This document shows positions 5,270-12,334 of a DNA stretch of 47,082 nt, piece by piece; position 1 is the stretch's first letter; each line of letters starts with the position of its first letter. The notes under the pieces are model-generated. The model was not told the origin of the DNA. It did not search any database and was given only the letters and a program-made list of their open reading frames with translations. The stretch lies in the IMG/VR virus record IMGVR_UViG_3300010399_000048, positions 1 through 47,082 of that record; one strand, 5' to 3'. The translations under genes and the position numbers were made by a program. Source of the DNA: a virus.

Positions 5270-5411
5270 TATGATGATAAATCGGACATATCCGGAATAT
5301 CGGGTGCACTATTATGATGATAAAATAGGACATATCCGTATAATCCGGACTGTGATCTGGGTCACAGATCCACTTCTCAATGATGATAAATCGTATATTT
5401 CGGACATATGG
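5270..5411. repeat. Three direct repeats of an ATGATGATAAA...GGACATAT unit
   Basis: Copies begin at about 5270, 5313 and 5381, each with ATGATGATAAA followed by a GGACATAT(CCG) word; an inverted, weaker copy lies at about 5177-5213. They flank the CRP-type site at 5351-5366. Iterated operators of a phage regulator are the simplest reading; iterons are the alternative. Confidence 0.55.
5351..5366. promoter_or_regulatory. CRP/FNR-type operator, TGTGA-N6-TCACA
   Basis: TGTGATCTGGGTCACA, perfect in both half-sites, with the spacer start TCT as in the classical CRP consensus. A TATAAT hexamer lies at 5339-5344 on the plus strand, just beside it. Third site of this kind within 1.8 kb. Confidence 0.62.
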
Positions 5412-5640
5412 TCTCATTGTAGTCAAGATCAACATTTTTCGGAAATATCATGATTTTTGGTGTATTTGGGTTGAAAAAGGGAAAATCGTCTTAAAATGGA
5501 AAAATCACGCCAAACCAGTTCAAAACTACAAAAATCCGGACATTTCATCGTTTGTCGGATAAATCAAGATCAACTACTACAAAATATGACAAAAAACGCA
5601 AAAGCACATAAAACGTTGCCAAATATAGCAAAATATACTA
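5412..5640. other. AT-rich non-coding stretch
   Basis: I see no gene with a ribosome site. The word CAAGATCAAC occurs twice (about 5424 and 5566), and scattered TCGGA/TCCGGACAT words continue from the cassette region. It leads into the low-complexity block that follows. Confidence 0.5.
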
Positions 5641-6675
5641 TATTGGACTAATATACATAAATTGGACTAATGGAACTTTTTGGCGCAAACGGAACTAATA
5701 CACATAAATTATAGCATAAGCACACTAATACACACGAAATATACTATAACGGTAATATCATAGCATAATGGACAAAGTACTCATACTATAGCATAATATA
5801 CTATAACAGTCATAATATAGCATAATATAGCATATTGGACATTTAGTATAAGAGTTACTAATATACATAAATCGGACATACAGAACTAATATACATGATA
5901 TATAGCATAATAGTCATACTATAGCATAACATACCAAAAGTTACTAAACATACTATATTGGACATATAGTATAAAAGTAATAAAACGGTAATACTATAGC
6001 ATAATATACTAAAAGTTACTAATACACACAAATCATAGCATAATATACTATATTGGACTAATAGAACTAATGCACATAAATCATAGCATAACATACTATA
6101 TTGGACTAAATATACTAAAACGGACATTTGGTATAAAAGTTACTAATACACATAATATATACTAAAAGTTACTAAATATACTAAAACGGACACAACGGAC
6201 ATATGTCACAAATAGAACTAATATACATAATATATAGCATAATATACCAAATATGTACAAAACGGACACACCGCACACAAAACGGACATTTAGTATATAT
6301 GTTATAAATAGAACTAATACACATAAATAGAACTAATATACATAATATATAGCATACTATACTATATTGGACTAATACACATAAATAGAACTAATACACA
6401 TAAAGTATATGCTAATATACCATATAGTACTATAACAGTCATAGTATAGCAAAACGGACATATAGAACTAATATACATAATATATAGCATACCATACTAT
6501 AACAGTAATAGTATAGCATACCATAGTATATTGGACATATAGAACTAATACACACATACAGTAGCATATCATACTATAACAGTAATACTATAGCATAGTA
6601 TACCATACCATACCATATAGGACTAATGCACATAAAATATATGCTAATATACTATATTGGACTAAACGGACATGT
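5640..6675. repeat. About 1 kb of AT-rich word-repeat DNA
   Basis: The block is assembled from a very small vocabulary repeated in irregular order: ACTAATACACATAAA or ACTAATATACATAA, TATAGCATAATATACTAT, TTGGACTAA and GGACATATAGAACTAA. Copies are near-identical yet not arranged as a fixed-length tandem array. Frames crossing it code only for repetitive Y/L/V/C strings without ribosome sites, so I treat it as non-coding. It sits between the leftward cassettes and the rightward late operon. Candidate roles: replication origin, a dense binding array for an AT-seeking host or phage protein, or a packaging-related site. Confidence 0.75.
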
Positions 6676-6762
6676 GAGTCATAATATGAAAAACTATATT
6701 AATTTTCTCAAAAGGGAAAAATCGGACACGGCAGGGCTCACGAACATTGGGAAGAAAATAAG

Positions 6763-6778
6763 TGTCAACGTGTTGACA
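6763..6778. promoter_or_regulatory. Palindromic operator 1 upstream of late operon
   Basis: TGTCAACGTGTTGACA is an inverted repeat with a single central mismatch, sharing half-site GTTGACA with the perfect palindrome 36 bases downstream. Probably a binding site for a dimeric regulator of late transcription. Confidence 0.6.
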
Positions 6779-6797
6779 AAGATTGAGCCATTTTTAG

Positions 6798-6815
6798 GTG
6801 TCAACATGTTGACAC
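6798..6815. promoter_or_regulatory. Palindromic operator 2, perfect 18 bp
   Basis: GTGTCAACATGTTGACAC is a perfect palindrome. Centre-to-centre distance to operator 1 is 36 bases. A third half-site, GTTGACAC, lies at 6864-6871. TTGACA within each site could also serve as a -35 box, so binding here would block RNA polymerase. Confidence 0.65.
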
Positions 6816-6895
6816 AATTATGTTTTCTACAAAAATAGGAGAGGCAGAAAGATCTGTAGACTCGTTGACACAGTGTACAAAAGAGTTGATCTTGG

Positions 6896-6901
6896 TATGA
6901 T
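6896..6901 (+). promoter_or_regulatory. Putative late promoter, extended -10 TATGAT
   Basis: TTGG-TATGAT gives the TG-N-TATRAT form of an extended -10 element 25 bases upstream of the first late ATG and 25 bases downstream of the operator half-site TTGACA at 6865-6870. The optimal 17-base spacing to a -35 box is not present, so this is tentative. Confidence 0.35.
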
Positions 6902-6925
6902 AAGCGTAGAGAGGAGGTGTCGTCA

Positions 6926-7246
6926 ATGGTCGAATATCCAGAATGGGATCCAAATCAAGCACTCAAGAACATGACTATGGAAAAAGCCCTGGAAGGTCTA
7001 GACAACAATATTGCCGTAGCCAAGAGACTTTTCGAAGAAAATCTACCTCTCTCTGTAATGTCTATCTGCCATTTAGCAGTTAATAGTGGAAACGAAGGTA
7101 TCAGATTCAACGCTGCTAAGTACGTGGTAGATCGTACTATGGGTCCTGCTGAGAAGTCTTACGCTCCTGACGGACAGGAAGCTTGGAAGACTGTGTTTGA
7201 CAGCGTGCTTACTGAGGCAGAAGGATACCTGTCTAGAGAGGATTAA
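6926..7246 (+). CDS. Terminase small subunit (putative), 106 aa
   Basis: First gene of the late operon. Begins at the ATG at 6926 (MVEYPEWDPNQALKN), eight bases after AGAGGAGG. The stretch NSGNEGIRFNAAKYVVDRTMGPAEKS (about residues 52-78) resembles the central helix-turn-helix/oligomerisation part of phage small terminases and packaging-initiation proteins, where N-A-A-K-Y-V-x-D-R-x-M/L-G-P is common. The place ahead of the large terminase gene fits. The product would bind the packaging site and hand DNA to the motor. The family assignment is by resemblance, not by a decisive motif. Confidence 0.6.
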   Translation: MVEYPEWDPNQALKNMTMEKALEGLDNNIAVAKRLFEENLPLSVMSICHLAVNSGNEGIRFNAAKYVVDRTMGPAEKSYAPDGQEAWKTVFDSVLTEAEGYLSRED

Positions 7247-7251
7247 GTAAT

Positions 7252-7752
7252 ATGCCTCTACGACCAATTAGACCTGGTGATACTGTAATTTATAGGAATG
7301 CATCGGGTCAGACCGCCAATGTTATCATAACATCAGGGCAGATGATAGCGCCGTATGCTCCCACTGCGGTGGGGTCTGGGACCGGCGGAACGTTGGCAGC
7401 AGCTACTTATAACTACAAGCTAACATATACCGTAAACAGCGTCGAGTCTGCTATGAGTGCAGCCACCACAAACGTTGTAACAACCGGTGCCACCAGCAGT
7501 ATTACCCTAACGTGGCCGGCAGTACCAGGTGCGTCTAATTACAAAATTTATGGACGCACCGGTGGATCCTTCTTGCAGATGTTTTCCGGAACTGCACTAA
7601 CTTTCCTTGATGATGGTTCTGGAACACCTACTGGTGCAGGACCAACCACTACTGGCGCCGCTAACTTTACTGTTCCTCACGAAGTTACTGGTGCTACAAA
7701 GACTGGGATTCTGCCAGGAACTACTGCTGGGACTTACGAAGCACGATGGTAA
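7252..7752 (+). CDS. Fibronectin-III-like virion protein, 166 aa
   Basis: Begins MPLRPIRPGDTVIYRNASGQ. Residues about 45-110 form a fibronectin type III-like domain (AATYNYKLTYTVNSVESAMSA, then ITLTWPAVPGASNYKIYGRTGG), as found in many decoration and tail proteins where it binds surface carbohydrates weakly. The rest is small-residue and threonine rich. Its location between the terminase genes is unusual for a tail protein and suggests a capsid decoration or fibre role. Stop overlaps the start of the next small gene (TAATG). Confidence 0.6.
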   Translation: MPLRPIRPGDTVIYRNASGQTANVIITSGQMIAPYAPTAVGSGTGGTLAAATYNYKLTYTVNSVESAMSAATTNVVTTGATSSITLTWPAVPGASNYKIYGRTGGSFLQMFSGTALTFLDDGSGTPTGAGPTTTGAANFTVPHEVTGATKTGILPGTTAGTYEARW

Positions 7753-7877
7753 TGCTTGGAAAGCTAGGATGGCGTGGTCAATGCTCATGCTGCAATGGTC
7801 CTAGATCTAGAAAGCAAATACGTGCTGAAGAAAAAAGGAGGTGGAAGAAGGAATGGCAGTATATGCAAAGGAACTAA
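7752..7877 (+). CDS. Tiny basic cysteine protein, 41 aa
   Basis: Begins MLGKLGWRGQCSCCNG at the ATG overlapping the stop of the preceding gene, and ends within the start of the next one. It has a C-x-C-C cluster at residues 11-14 followed by a strongly basic, tryptophan-containing helix (RKQIRAEEKRRWKKEWQYMQ). Small proteins with such a Cys-cluster plus basic helix are common between packaging genes of actinobacteriophages in my experience; function unknown. The double overlap supports expression by translational coupling. Confidence 0.55.
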   Translation: MLGKLGWRGQCSCCNGPRSRKQIRAEEKRRWKKEWQYMQRN

Positions 7878-8173
7878 CCAGAGCTAGAGTACTATATGAG
7901 GATCATACACTCATAGCAGCATCGGCGTCGGTGAACTCTGGGTTTATACGGTTACCGGCCAAGACAGTAACTGTGACAAAGGTTCACACTACTGGTACTT
8001 ACGCACTATCCATTGCGTGGTCAATGGATGGCACGAATACTGCTTTTACGACCACTCCAACCATGGTGGACAATACGCCGCAGACGCTAACAGCACTTGC
8101 GCCGTATGCTAAATTTACCATTACATGTACCGTGACACAGTTTACAGTCCACCAGACTACAATAATGACATAG
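7853..8173 (+). CDS. Small beta-rich virion protein, 106 aa
   Basis: Begins MAVYAKELTRARVLYEDHTL at the ATG at 7853, after AAAGGAGG and GAAGGA. Threonine-rich beta segments (PAKTVTVTKVHTTGTYALSIAWSMDGTNTAF) point to a beta-sandwich, most probably a capsid decoration or minor virion protein. No family named. It lies between two very small genes and upstream of the terminase large subunit. Confidence 0.55.
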   Translation: MAVYAKELTRARVLYEDHTLIAASASVNSGFIRLPAKTVTVTKVHTTGTYALSIAWSMDGTNTAFTTTPTMVDNTPQTLTALAPYAKFTITCTVTQFTVHQTTIMT

Positions 8174-8183
8174 GAGGAATACA

Positions 8184-8339
8184 ATGTTTGCAGTGATAGC
8201 ACTTATAATTTTTATTCTCGCACTATTCAAGGTCCATATTGGTAGTATAGATCTTGTGATTCTAGGACTTGCATTTATAGCTGCTCATCTAGCTTTTGGA
8301 GTGGCAATTCCTTTACTACCACCGCGGCGTCAACCGTAG
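8184..8339 (+). CDS. Small membrane protein, 51 aa, two TM helices
   Basis: Begins MFAVIALIIFILALFK after TAGGAGGAATACA, an excellent ribosome site. Two hydrophobic helices (about residues 2-16 and 24-45) separated by a short polar turn (KVHIGSID), with a basic tail (PPRRQP). The topology resembles small membrane proteins often found beside terminase genes in actinobacteriophages. A lysis or membrane role is possible; nothing in the sequence decides it. Confidence 0.6.
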   Translation: MFAVIALIIFILALFKVHIGSIDLVILGLAFIAAHLAFGVAIPLLPPRRQP

Positions 8340-8402
8340 ACTCAATCTCTTTTCGCCTGTGGAGTCTCGTATTAAGGGTGCGATGCATATCGAAGGTGCT
8401 GA

Positions 8403-9824
8403 ATGAAAGAAATTGATTTAACCAGAAAAGTAGTATCTAAGGAAAAATACTTTGCTTTAATTGGATATAAGCCACATGAGAAGCAAGTACTGTACCACCA
8501 AAGTAAGTCTAGGTTTAAGATTCCAGTGTGTGGTAGACGCTTTGGTAAAACCTTTATGGTTGCCAAAGATACAGAGCCCATGCTTATGGTACCGAACAGA
8601 AGAATTTGGATTGTAGGTCCAACTTATGACCTTGGTGAAAAGGAGTTCCGGGTAATTTGGGACGATATGATTTTAAAGCTTGGACTCGGAAAAGACAAAG
8701 GGGTAAAGAAATCCTATAACAAGCGTGCTGGCGATATGAAGATAGAGTTTCCATGGAAAACAACTATTGAAGTTAGAAGTGCTGATAGACCAGAAACTTT
8801 AGTCGGTGATGGCCTCGACTATGTCATAATGAGTGAAGCAGCTAAGCATTCTAAGGAAACATGGGATAGGTTTATCCGGCCGGCGTTGGCTGATAAGCGT
8901 GGCGGTGCCACGTTTGGCACAACACCAGAAGGTCAGAACTGGATATATGACCTCTGGCAGTACGGTAGGAATCCTACATTTCCGGAGTACGAGTCTTGGA
9001 GATTTCCGTCTTGGGAAAATCCAGAGGTATACCCACTAGGTAGAACAGACCCTGAGATTCAGCAACTAGAACGGACAATGCCAACTGAATATTTTGAACA
9101 AGAAATTGCAGCAGACTTTACATCCTTTATGGGTAAGATCTACTCAGAGTTTGATGAGCAGATTCATGTAAGGTCTGTCAAATATAATCCAGCATGGAAA
9201 AACTACATAGCATTTGACTTTGGATTTGTTAACCCATTGGCAGCGATTGAATTCCAAGTGGATCCATGGGATCGGATTCATGTATGGAGAGAACATTATA
9301 AGCCAGGATGGATATTAGAAGACCATCTTAGGTTTATGAAAAACCGTGAGCAACCAAGCGGATATAAAATTGATTTGACCTTTGGTGATGCCGCGGATCC
9401 TGAGGCTGTAACAACTATTTGTTACAAGTTTGCACCGTGTGTAGCTAAGCCGGAGAGTAAGACAAATTGGCGTGAAGGTATTGACTTAGTCAAAAGCTTT
9501 TTGAAGACGAGAACTGTCGGAGAAGCAGACGAATTCGGAACTCCAGTCGACGAACCATGGATGTATGTAGACCATTCATGTATTAACACTATTCGAGAAT
9601 TTAACAACTATAGATCTGATGAGCCCAAGGGTAGCAGGCCAAGAAACCCACGCGAAGATGCACAGAAATATGACGATCATGCATTGGACGCATTGCGGTA
9701 TGGAATTATGCATATCTTTAAGCTTGGTGTAACCATGAAACTGTCTGACATAGTAGATATTAAAGCTATGAGTCAACTACCAGAGACTGGATACTTTGTG
9801 TCTGGCAGGATGAGATTCTCATGA
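8403..9824 (+). CDS. terL: Terminase large subunit, 473 aa
   Basis: ATP-driven DNA-packaging motor and nuclease. Walker A is CGRRFGKT at residues 43-50, Walker B is LDYVIMSEA (138-146), the coupling motif is TFGTTPEG (170-177). The RNase-H-like nuclease domain follows with acidic residues D272 (IAFDFGF), D329 (FGDAAD) and D425 (YDDHALDALRY). Length is normal for the family. The ATG at 8403 follows GAAGGTGCTGA. It docks on the portal encoded at 10169-11626. All key residues are present, so the protein should be active. Confidence 0.93.
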   Translation: MKEIDLTRKVVSKEKYFALIGYKPHEKQVLYHQSKSRFKIPVCGRRFGKTFMVAKDTEPMLMVPNRRIWIVGPTYDLGEKEFRVIWDDMILKLGLGKDKGVKKSYNKRAGDMKIEFPWKTTIEVRSADRPETLVGDGLDYVIMSEAAKHSKETWDRFIRPALADKRGGATFGTTPEGQNWIYDLWQYGRNPTFPEYESWRFPSWENPEVYPLGRTDPEIQQLERTMPTEYFEQEIAADFTSFMGKIYSEFDEQIHVRSVKYNPAWKNYIAFDFGFVNPLAAIEFQVDPWDRIHVWREHYKPGWILEDHLRFMKNREQPSGYKIDLTFGDAADPEAVTTICYKFAPCVAKPESKTNWREGIDLVKSFLKTRTVGEADEFGTPVDEPWMYVDHSCINTIREFNNYRSDEPKGSRPRNPREDAQKYDDHALDALRYGIMHIFKLGVTMKLSDIVDIKAMSQLPETGYFVSGRMRFS

Positions 9825-9922
9825 TGTTCACACTAGGAATCCTTGTAGGTGCTATTGTTACAGTTGTTTCAGTATGGGTCGGATGCCTGTATTTTGGATA
9901 TAAGATGTGGAACAACTCATGA
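9824..9922 (+). CDS. Tiny membrane protein, 32 aa
   Basis: Begins MFTLGILVGAIVTVVSVWVG; its ATG overlaps the terminase stop (ATGATG) and its stop overlaps the ATG of the next gene (ATGA). One transmembrane helix fills most of it, ending in YKMWNNS. The two-sided overlap argues that it is translated. Function unknown. Confidence 0.5.
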   Translation: MFTLGILVGAIVTVVSVWVGCLYFGYKMWNNS

Positions 9923-10179
9923 GTAAAGAAGCATATGAAAAGCTAGAAGCTCATATTAAAGACTTTCTTGTTGGTATGGACGATGGCGCAGCTAAGGGCA
10001 TAGTTCTAAATTGGGTACTACTTATAGATTACGTACCGTCTACTGGTGATTCTGACACATCTGGTTTTGCGTTGTACTACAAAGATGGCAGTGTCAGGTG
10101 GACAAGTGCTCTTGGACTGTCAAAGATGTGGCAAATGAGAATGGAAGAAGAGTTTAAGGGAGCGGATAATGAGCGATGA
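9919..10179 (+). CDS. Hypothetical protein, 86 aa
   Basis: Begins MSKEAYEKLEAHIKDFLVGMDDG at the ATG overlapping the previous stop. It has an acidic helix, then hydrophobic strands (IVLNWVLLIDYVPSTGDSD), a beta hairpin (SGFALYYKDGSVRWTSAL) and a final helix (KMWQMRMEEEF). The arrangement resembles the small DUF7213-like proteins I associate with actinophages, but I am not certain. It overlaps the portal start by 11 bases, so it is probably coupled to portal translation. Confidence 0.5.
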   Translation: MSKEAYEKLEAHIKDFLVGMDDGAAKGIVLNWVLLIDYVPSTGDSDTSGFALYYKDGSVRWTSALGLSKMWQMRMEEEFKGADNER

Positions 10180-11626
10180 TGTCATTGAGCAGATAGAAGC
10201 TCATGTCCGCGCCAAAGAACTTACAATGCGTGAGGCTTTGGAAAAGTATGAGCTCATAGAGGCTCATTATGATCCAGTTAATGGGTCATTCCTTGTCATG
10301 GCCGAGCGTGATCCTAAGATGAACGTATCCACAGGGATACGTGAGTTCGGATACACCTCTATGAGCCCATGGACTGCATGGACTCGTGATGAAAGAGTAT
10401 CCGAACTACGTGATAAGACTGGTATTCGAACATACTACGACATGAAGCGTGCTGATGGCACGGTGCGGGGTGCCCTACGTTTGGTAAAAACACCAATTAT
10501 GGCAGCACGATGGTTTGTCGAGCCAGCATCTGATTCCACAATAGACAAGAACATTGCTGAATTTATTGAGGATAATCTCTTCAATAAGATGACGTTACCA
10601 TGGAGCAGAACAGTCGAAGATGCTCTGCTCATGTGCGAATACGGATACTTCCCACTTGAGAAGGTATTCCGGCTAGATCCGGACGGTAAGATAAGATTAT
10701 CAAAACTTGGACCAAGACATCCACTTGATATTCGTGAGTGGATATATGACATCAATGGTGGACCAGATGGCATAATTATGGAGGCCACAGAGGCAACAGG
10801 CTGGGAAACGATAGATATACCGATTGAAAAGTTAGTCGTCTTCGTCCTCGAACAAGAGGGTGGAGACATGCGTGGCATATCATTGCTAAGATCTGCATAT
10901 AAGCATTACTACTACAAGGATACACTGTATAAGATTGATGCTATTCAGAAAGAACGTCATGGTATCGGCGTTCCGATTATTAAGCTGCCATTAGGGTTCA
11001 GCGAAGAGGATAAGAGAGTTGCCGAGGATCTAGGACGCAATCTTAGAACTAATGAGCGTGCGCACATTGTAGCGCCAGAAAACTGGACGATTGAATTTGC
11101 AAAGCTAGAAGGTCAGCCGGTTGACTGCCTGCCGTCTATTAAACATCACGATGACAGAATTATGACCAACATCTTGGCGCCGTTCTATGATGACAGTACC
11201 GCAAAAGAAGATTCAATGAGTATGTTCTTCAAGGCAACCAGGTACATAGCTAGTACAGTGTCAGAAACGTTCAACCATTTCTTAATTCCACAACTTGTTG
11301 ACTTTAACTTTGCACGTGGTGGGTATCCAAAACTCAGAGCACGTCGCATAGGCGAATATGAGGACCTTCGTACTATGTCATTCGCTTTCAGAAACTTTGT
11401 TGGCGCCGGTGCTGTGCTACCAGACGACATGCTTGAGGCATTCCTTAGAAGAGAGATGGATCTCCCACCGGCCGATGAGGCTACTAAGAGATTGCCACCA
11501 GCACCACAAGGACCAGGAGCACCTTCAGCACCAGAACCCGCACCTGTTGGTCCTCCACGTCAAAGTCCAAAAGCTCCTACTGGTCCAGGACGTTCAAATA
11601 GTGGACGGGATGCGAGTGGTGGGTAA
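10169..11626 (+). CDS. Portal protein, DUF935/Mu gp29-like, 485 aa
   Basis: Dodecameric DNA-entry ring at one capsid vertex. Family features: the N-terminal stretch before VRGALRLVKTPIMAARWFVEPAS (about residues 99-121), the EDALLMCEYGYFPLEKVF segment, GGDMRGISLLRSAYKHYYYKDTLYKIDAIQKERHGIGVPI (about 228-270), and the long alpha-helical stem region; these fit the DUF935 portal group. The C-terminus (about 440-485) is a proline-rich disordered tail. Length is typical. Follows terminase as in most siphoviruses. Confidence 0.85.
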   Translation: MSDDVIEQIEAHVRAKELTMREALEKYELIEAHYDPVNGSFLVMAERDPKMNVSTGIREFGYTSMSPWTAWTRDERVSELRDKTGIRTYYDMKRADGTVRGALRLVKTPIMAARWFVEPASDSTIDKNIAEFIEDNLFNKMTLPWSRTVEDALLMCEYGYFPLEKVFRLDPDGKIRLSKLGPRHPLDIREWIYDINGGPDGIIMEATEATGWETIDIPIEKLVVFVLEQEGGDMRGISLLRSAYKHYYYKDTLYKIDAIQKERHGIGVPIIKLPLGFSEEDKRVAEDLGRNLRTNERAHIVAPENWTIEFAKLEGQPVDCLPSIKHHDDRIMTNILAPFYDDSTAKEDSMSMFFKATRYIASTVSETFNHFLIPQLVDFNFARGGYPKLRARRIGEYEDLRTMSFAFRNFVGAGAVLPDDMLEAFLRREMDLPPADEATKRLPPAPQGPGAPSAPEPAPVGPPRQSPKAPTGPGRSNSGRDASGG

Positions 11627-11896
11627 ATGACTGAAATTGTCAATCAACTTTATGTAGACAACTATGATGATGGATGCTTATTTGTTGCAGTTGTAAATAA
11701 GACTAATGGTGGGCGCTATATATTCGATATGTCTGGATCTGAGTTTGATCGTTTTGTAGAGCAAATGCTAGAACATCAACGAGAAAGTAGAGAAATGCGC
11801 AAACATCATAATGATTCTAGACATATTAAAGACTGGAAGCGTGATGTGTATAATCAAATAGTGGACGGAAATCCCAAGAATGTGATCAACCCATGA
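11627..11896 (+). CDS. Hypothetical protein, 89 aa
   Basis: Not recognised. Begins MTEIVNQLYVDNYDDGCLFVAVVNKTNGGRYIFDM and has a beta-rich first half, then a charged helix (MLEHQRESREMRKHHNDSRHIKDWKRDVYNQIVDG). It starts one base after the portal stop (TAAATG) and its stop overlaps the next start, so it belongs to the morphogenesis operon. Nothing indicates a structural role. Confidence 0.5.
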   Translation: MTEIVNQLYVDNYDDGCLFVAVVNKTNGGRYIFDMSGSEFDRFVEQMLEHQRESREMRKHHNDSRHIKDWKRDVYNQIVDGNPKNVINP

Positions 11897-12078
11897 GAAA
11901 TGTTTGCAATCTCTGTAAAGAAGACTTTGACACATCACTTGCACATCACTACATGTTATTTCATCCAACAGAATATTCTTATGATCCCATAGAAACTTGG
12001 CCAGACGGTACTTTTGTTTACGGGGACGCTACGCTGACCACACTCGATTTTAATCACGGAGGTGAAAATGAGACCTGA
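11893..12078 (+). CDS. Small C2H2-type zinc-finger protein, 61 aa
   Basis: Begins MRNVCNLCKEDFDTSLAHHYMLFHP: C-x2-C at residues 5 and 8 and histidines at 18-19 and 24 give a classical C2H2-like finger. The rest is acidic and aromatic. Overlaps the preceding gene (ATGA) and the following one by 11 bases. Small zinc-finger proteins occur in many actinophage head operons without a known role. Confidence 0.6.
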   Translation: MRNVCNLCKEDFDTSLAHHYMLFHPTEYSYDPIETWPDGTFVYGDATLTTLDFNHGGENET

Positions 12079-12334
12079 ACCGGTTCTCTCAGTGCGTCAG
12101 CGGCGTTTAATGGAACGCTCGCCTGATGTGGTGTCAGTTCGTCAACGCGAACGTATCGACATGAGTGAACGTATGACAAAGGGTTTCAAGAATAACGCAC
12201 AGCGTATTGCGAAGCGGCAAGGTATACCCTATGATAGGGCTGCCGCCATTCTGGCTTCAGCCAGCCGGCGAGCAGGAAACGCCGCTAGGCGTAAGAATCC
12301 CCGGCTGAATAAGGTAAAGGGGAAGGCGGAATGA
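12068..12334 (+). CDS. Small basic head-operon protein, 88 aa
   Basis: Starts at the ATG at 12068 after GGAGGTGAAA. Strongly basic and helical; the C-terminal part (KGFKNNAQRIAKRQGIPYDRAAAILASASRRAGNAARRKNP) resembles small basic proteins often encoded just upstream of capsid protease genes in actinophages. Possible DNA- or capsid-binding accessory protein. The stop overlaps the protease start (ATGA). Confidence 0.55.
   Translation: MRPEPVLSVRQRRLMERSPDVVSVRQRERIDMSERMTKGFKNNAQRIAKRQGIPYDRAAAILASASRRAGNAARRKNPRLNKVKGKAE

Noticed and set aside
5858-6127. Possible protein of Y/L/V/C repeats on the minus strand
   Set aside because: It is a translation of the AT-rich word-repeat block, without a ribosome site, and composition explains it.
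6626-6838. 70-codon plus-strand frame ending in the operator region
   Set aside because: It starts inside the repeat block, has no ribosome site and its second half overlaps the palindromic operators; more likely non-coding.
7252-7752. tRNA genes anywhere in the window
   Set aside because: I looked for TTCGAATC-type T-arms and cloverleaf pairings and saw none that could be supported.
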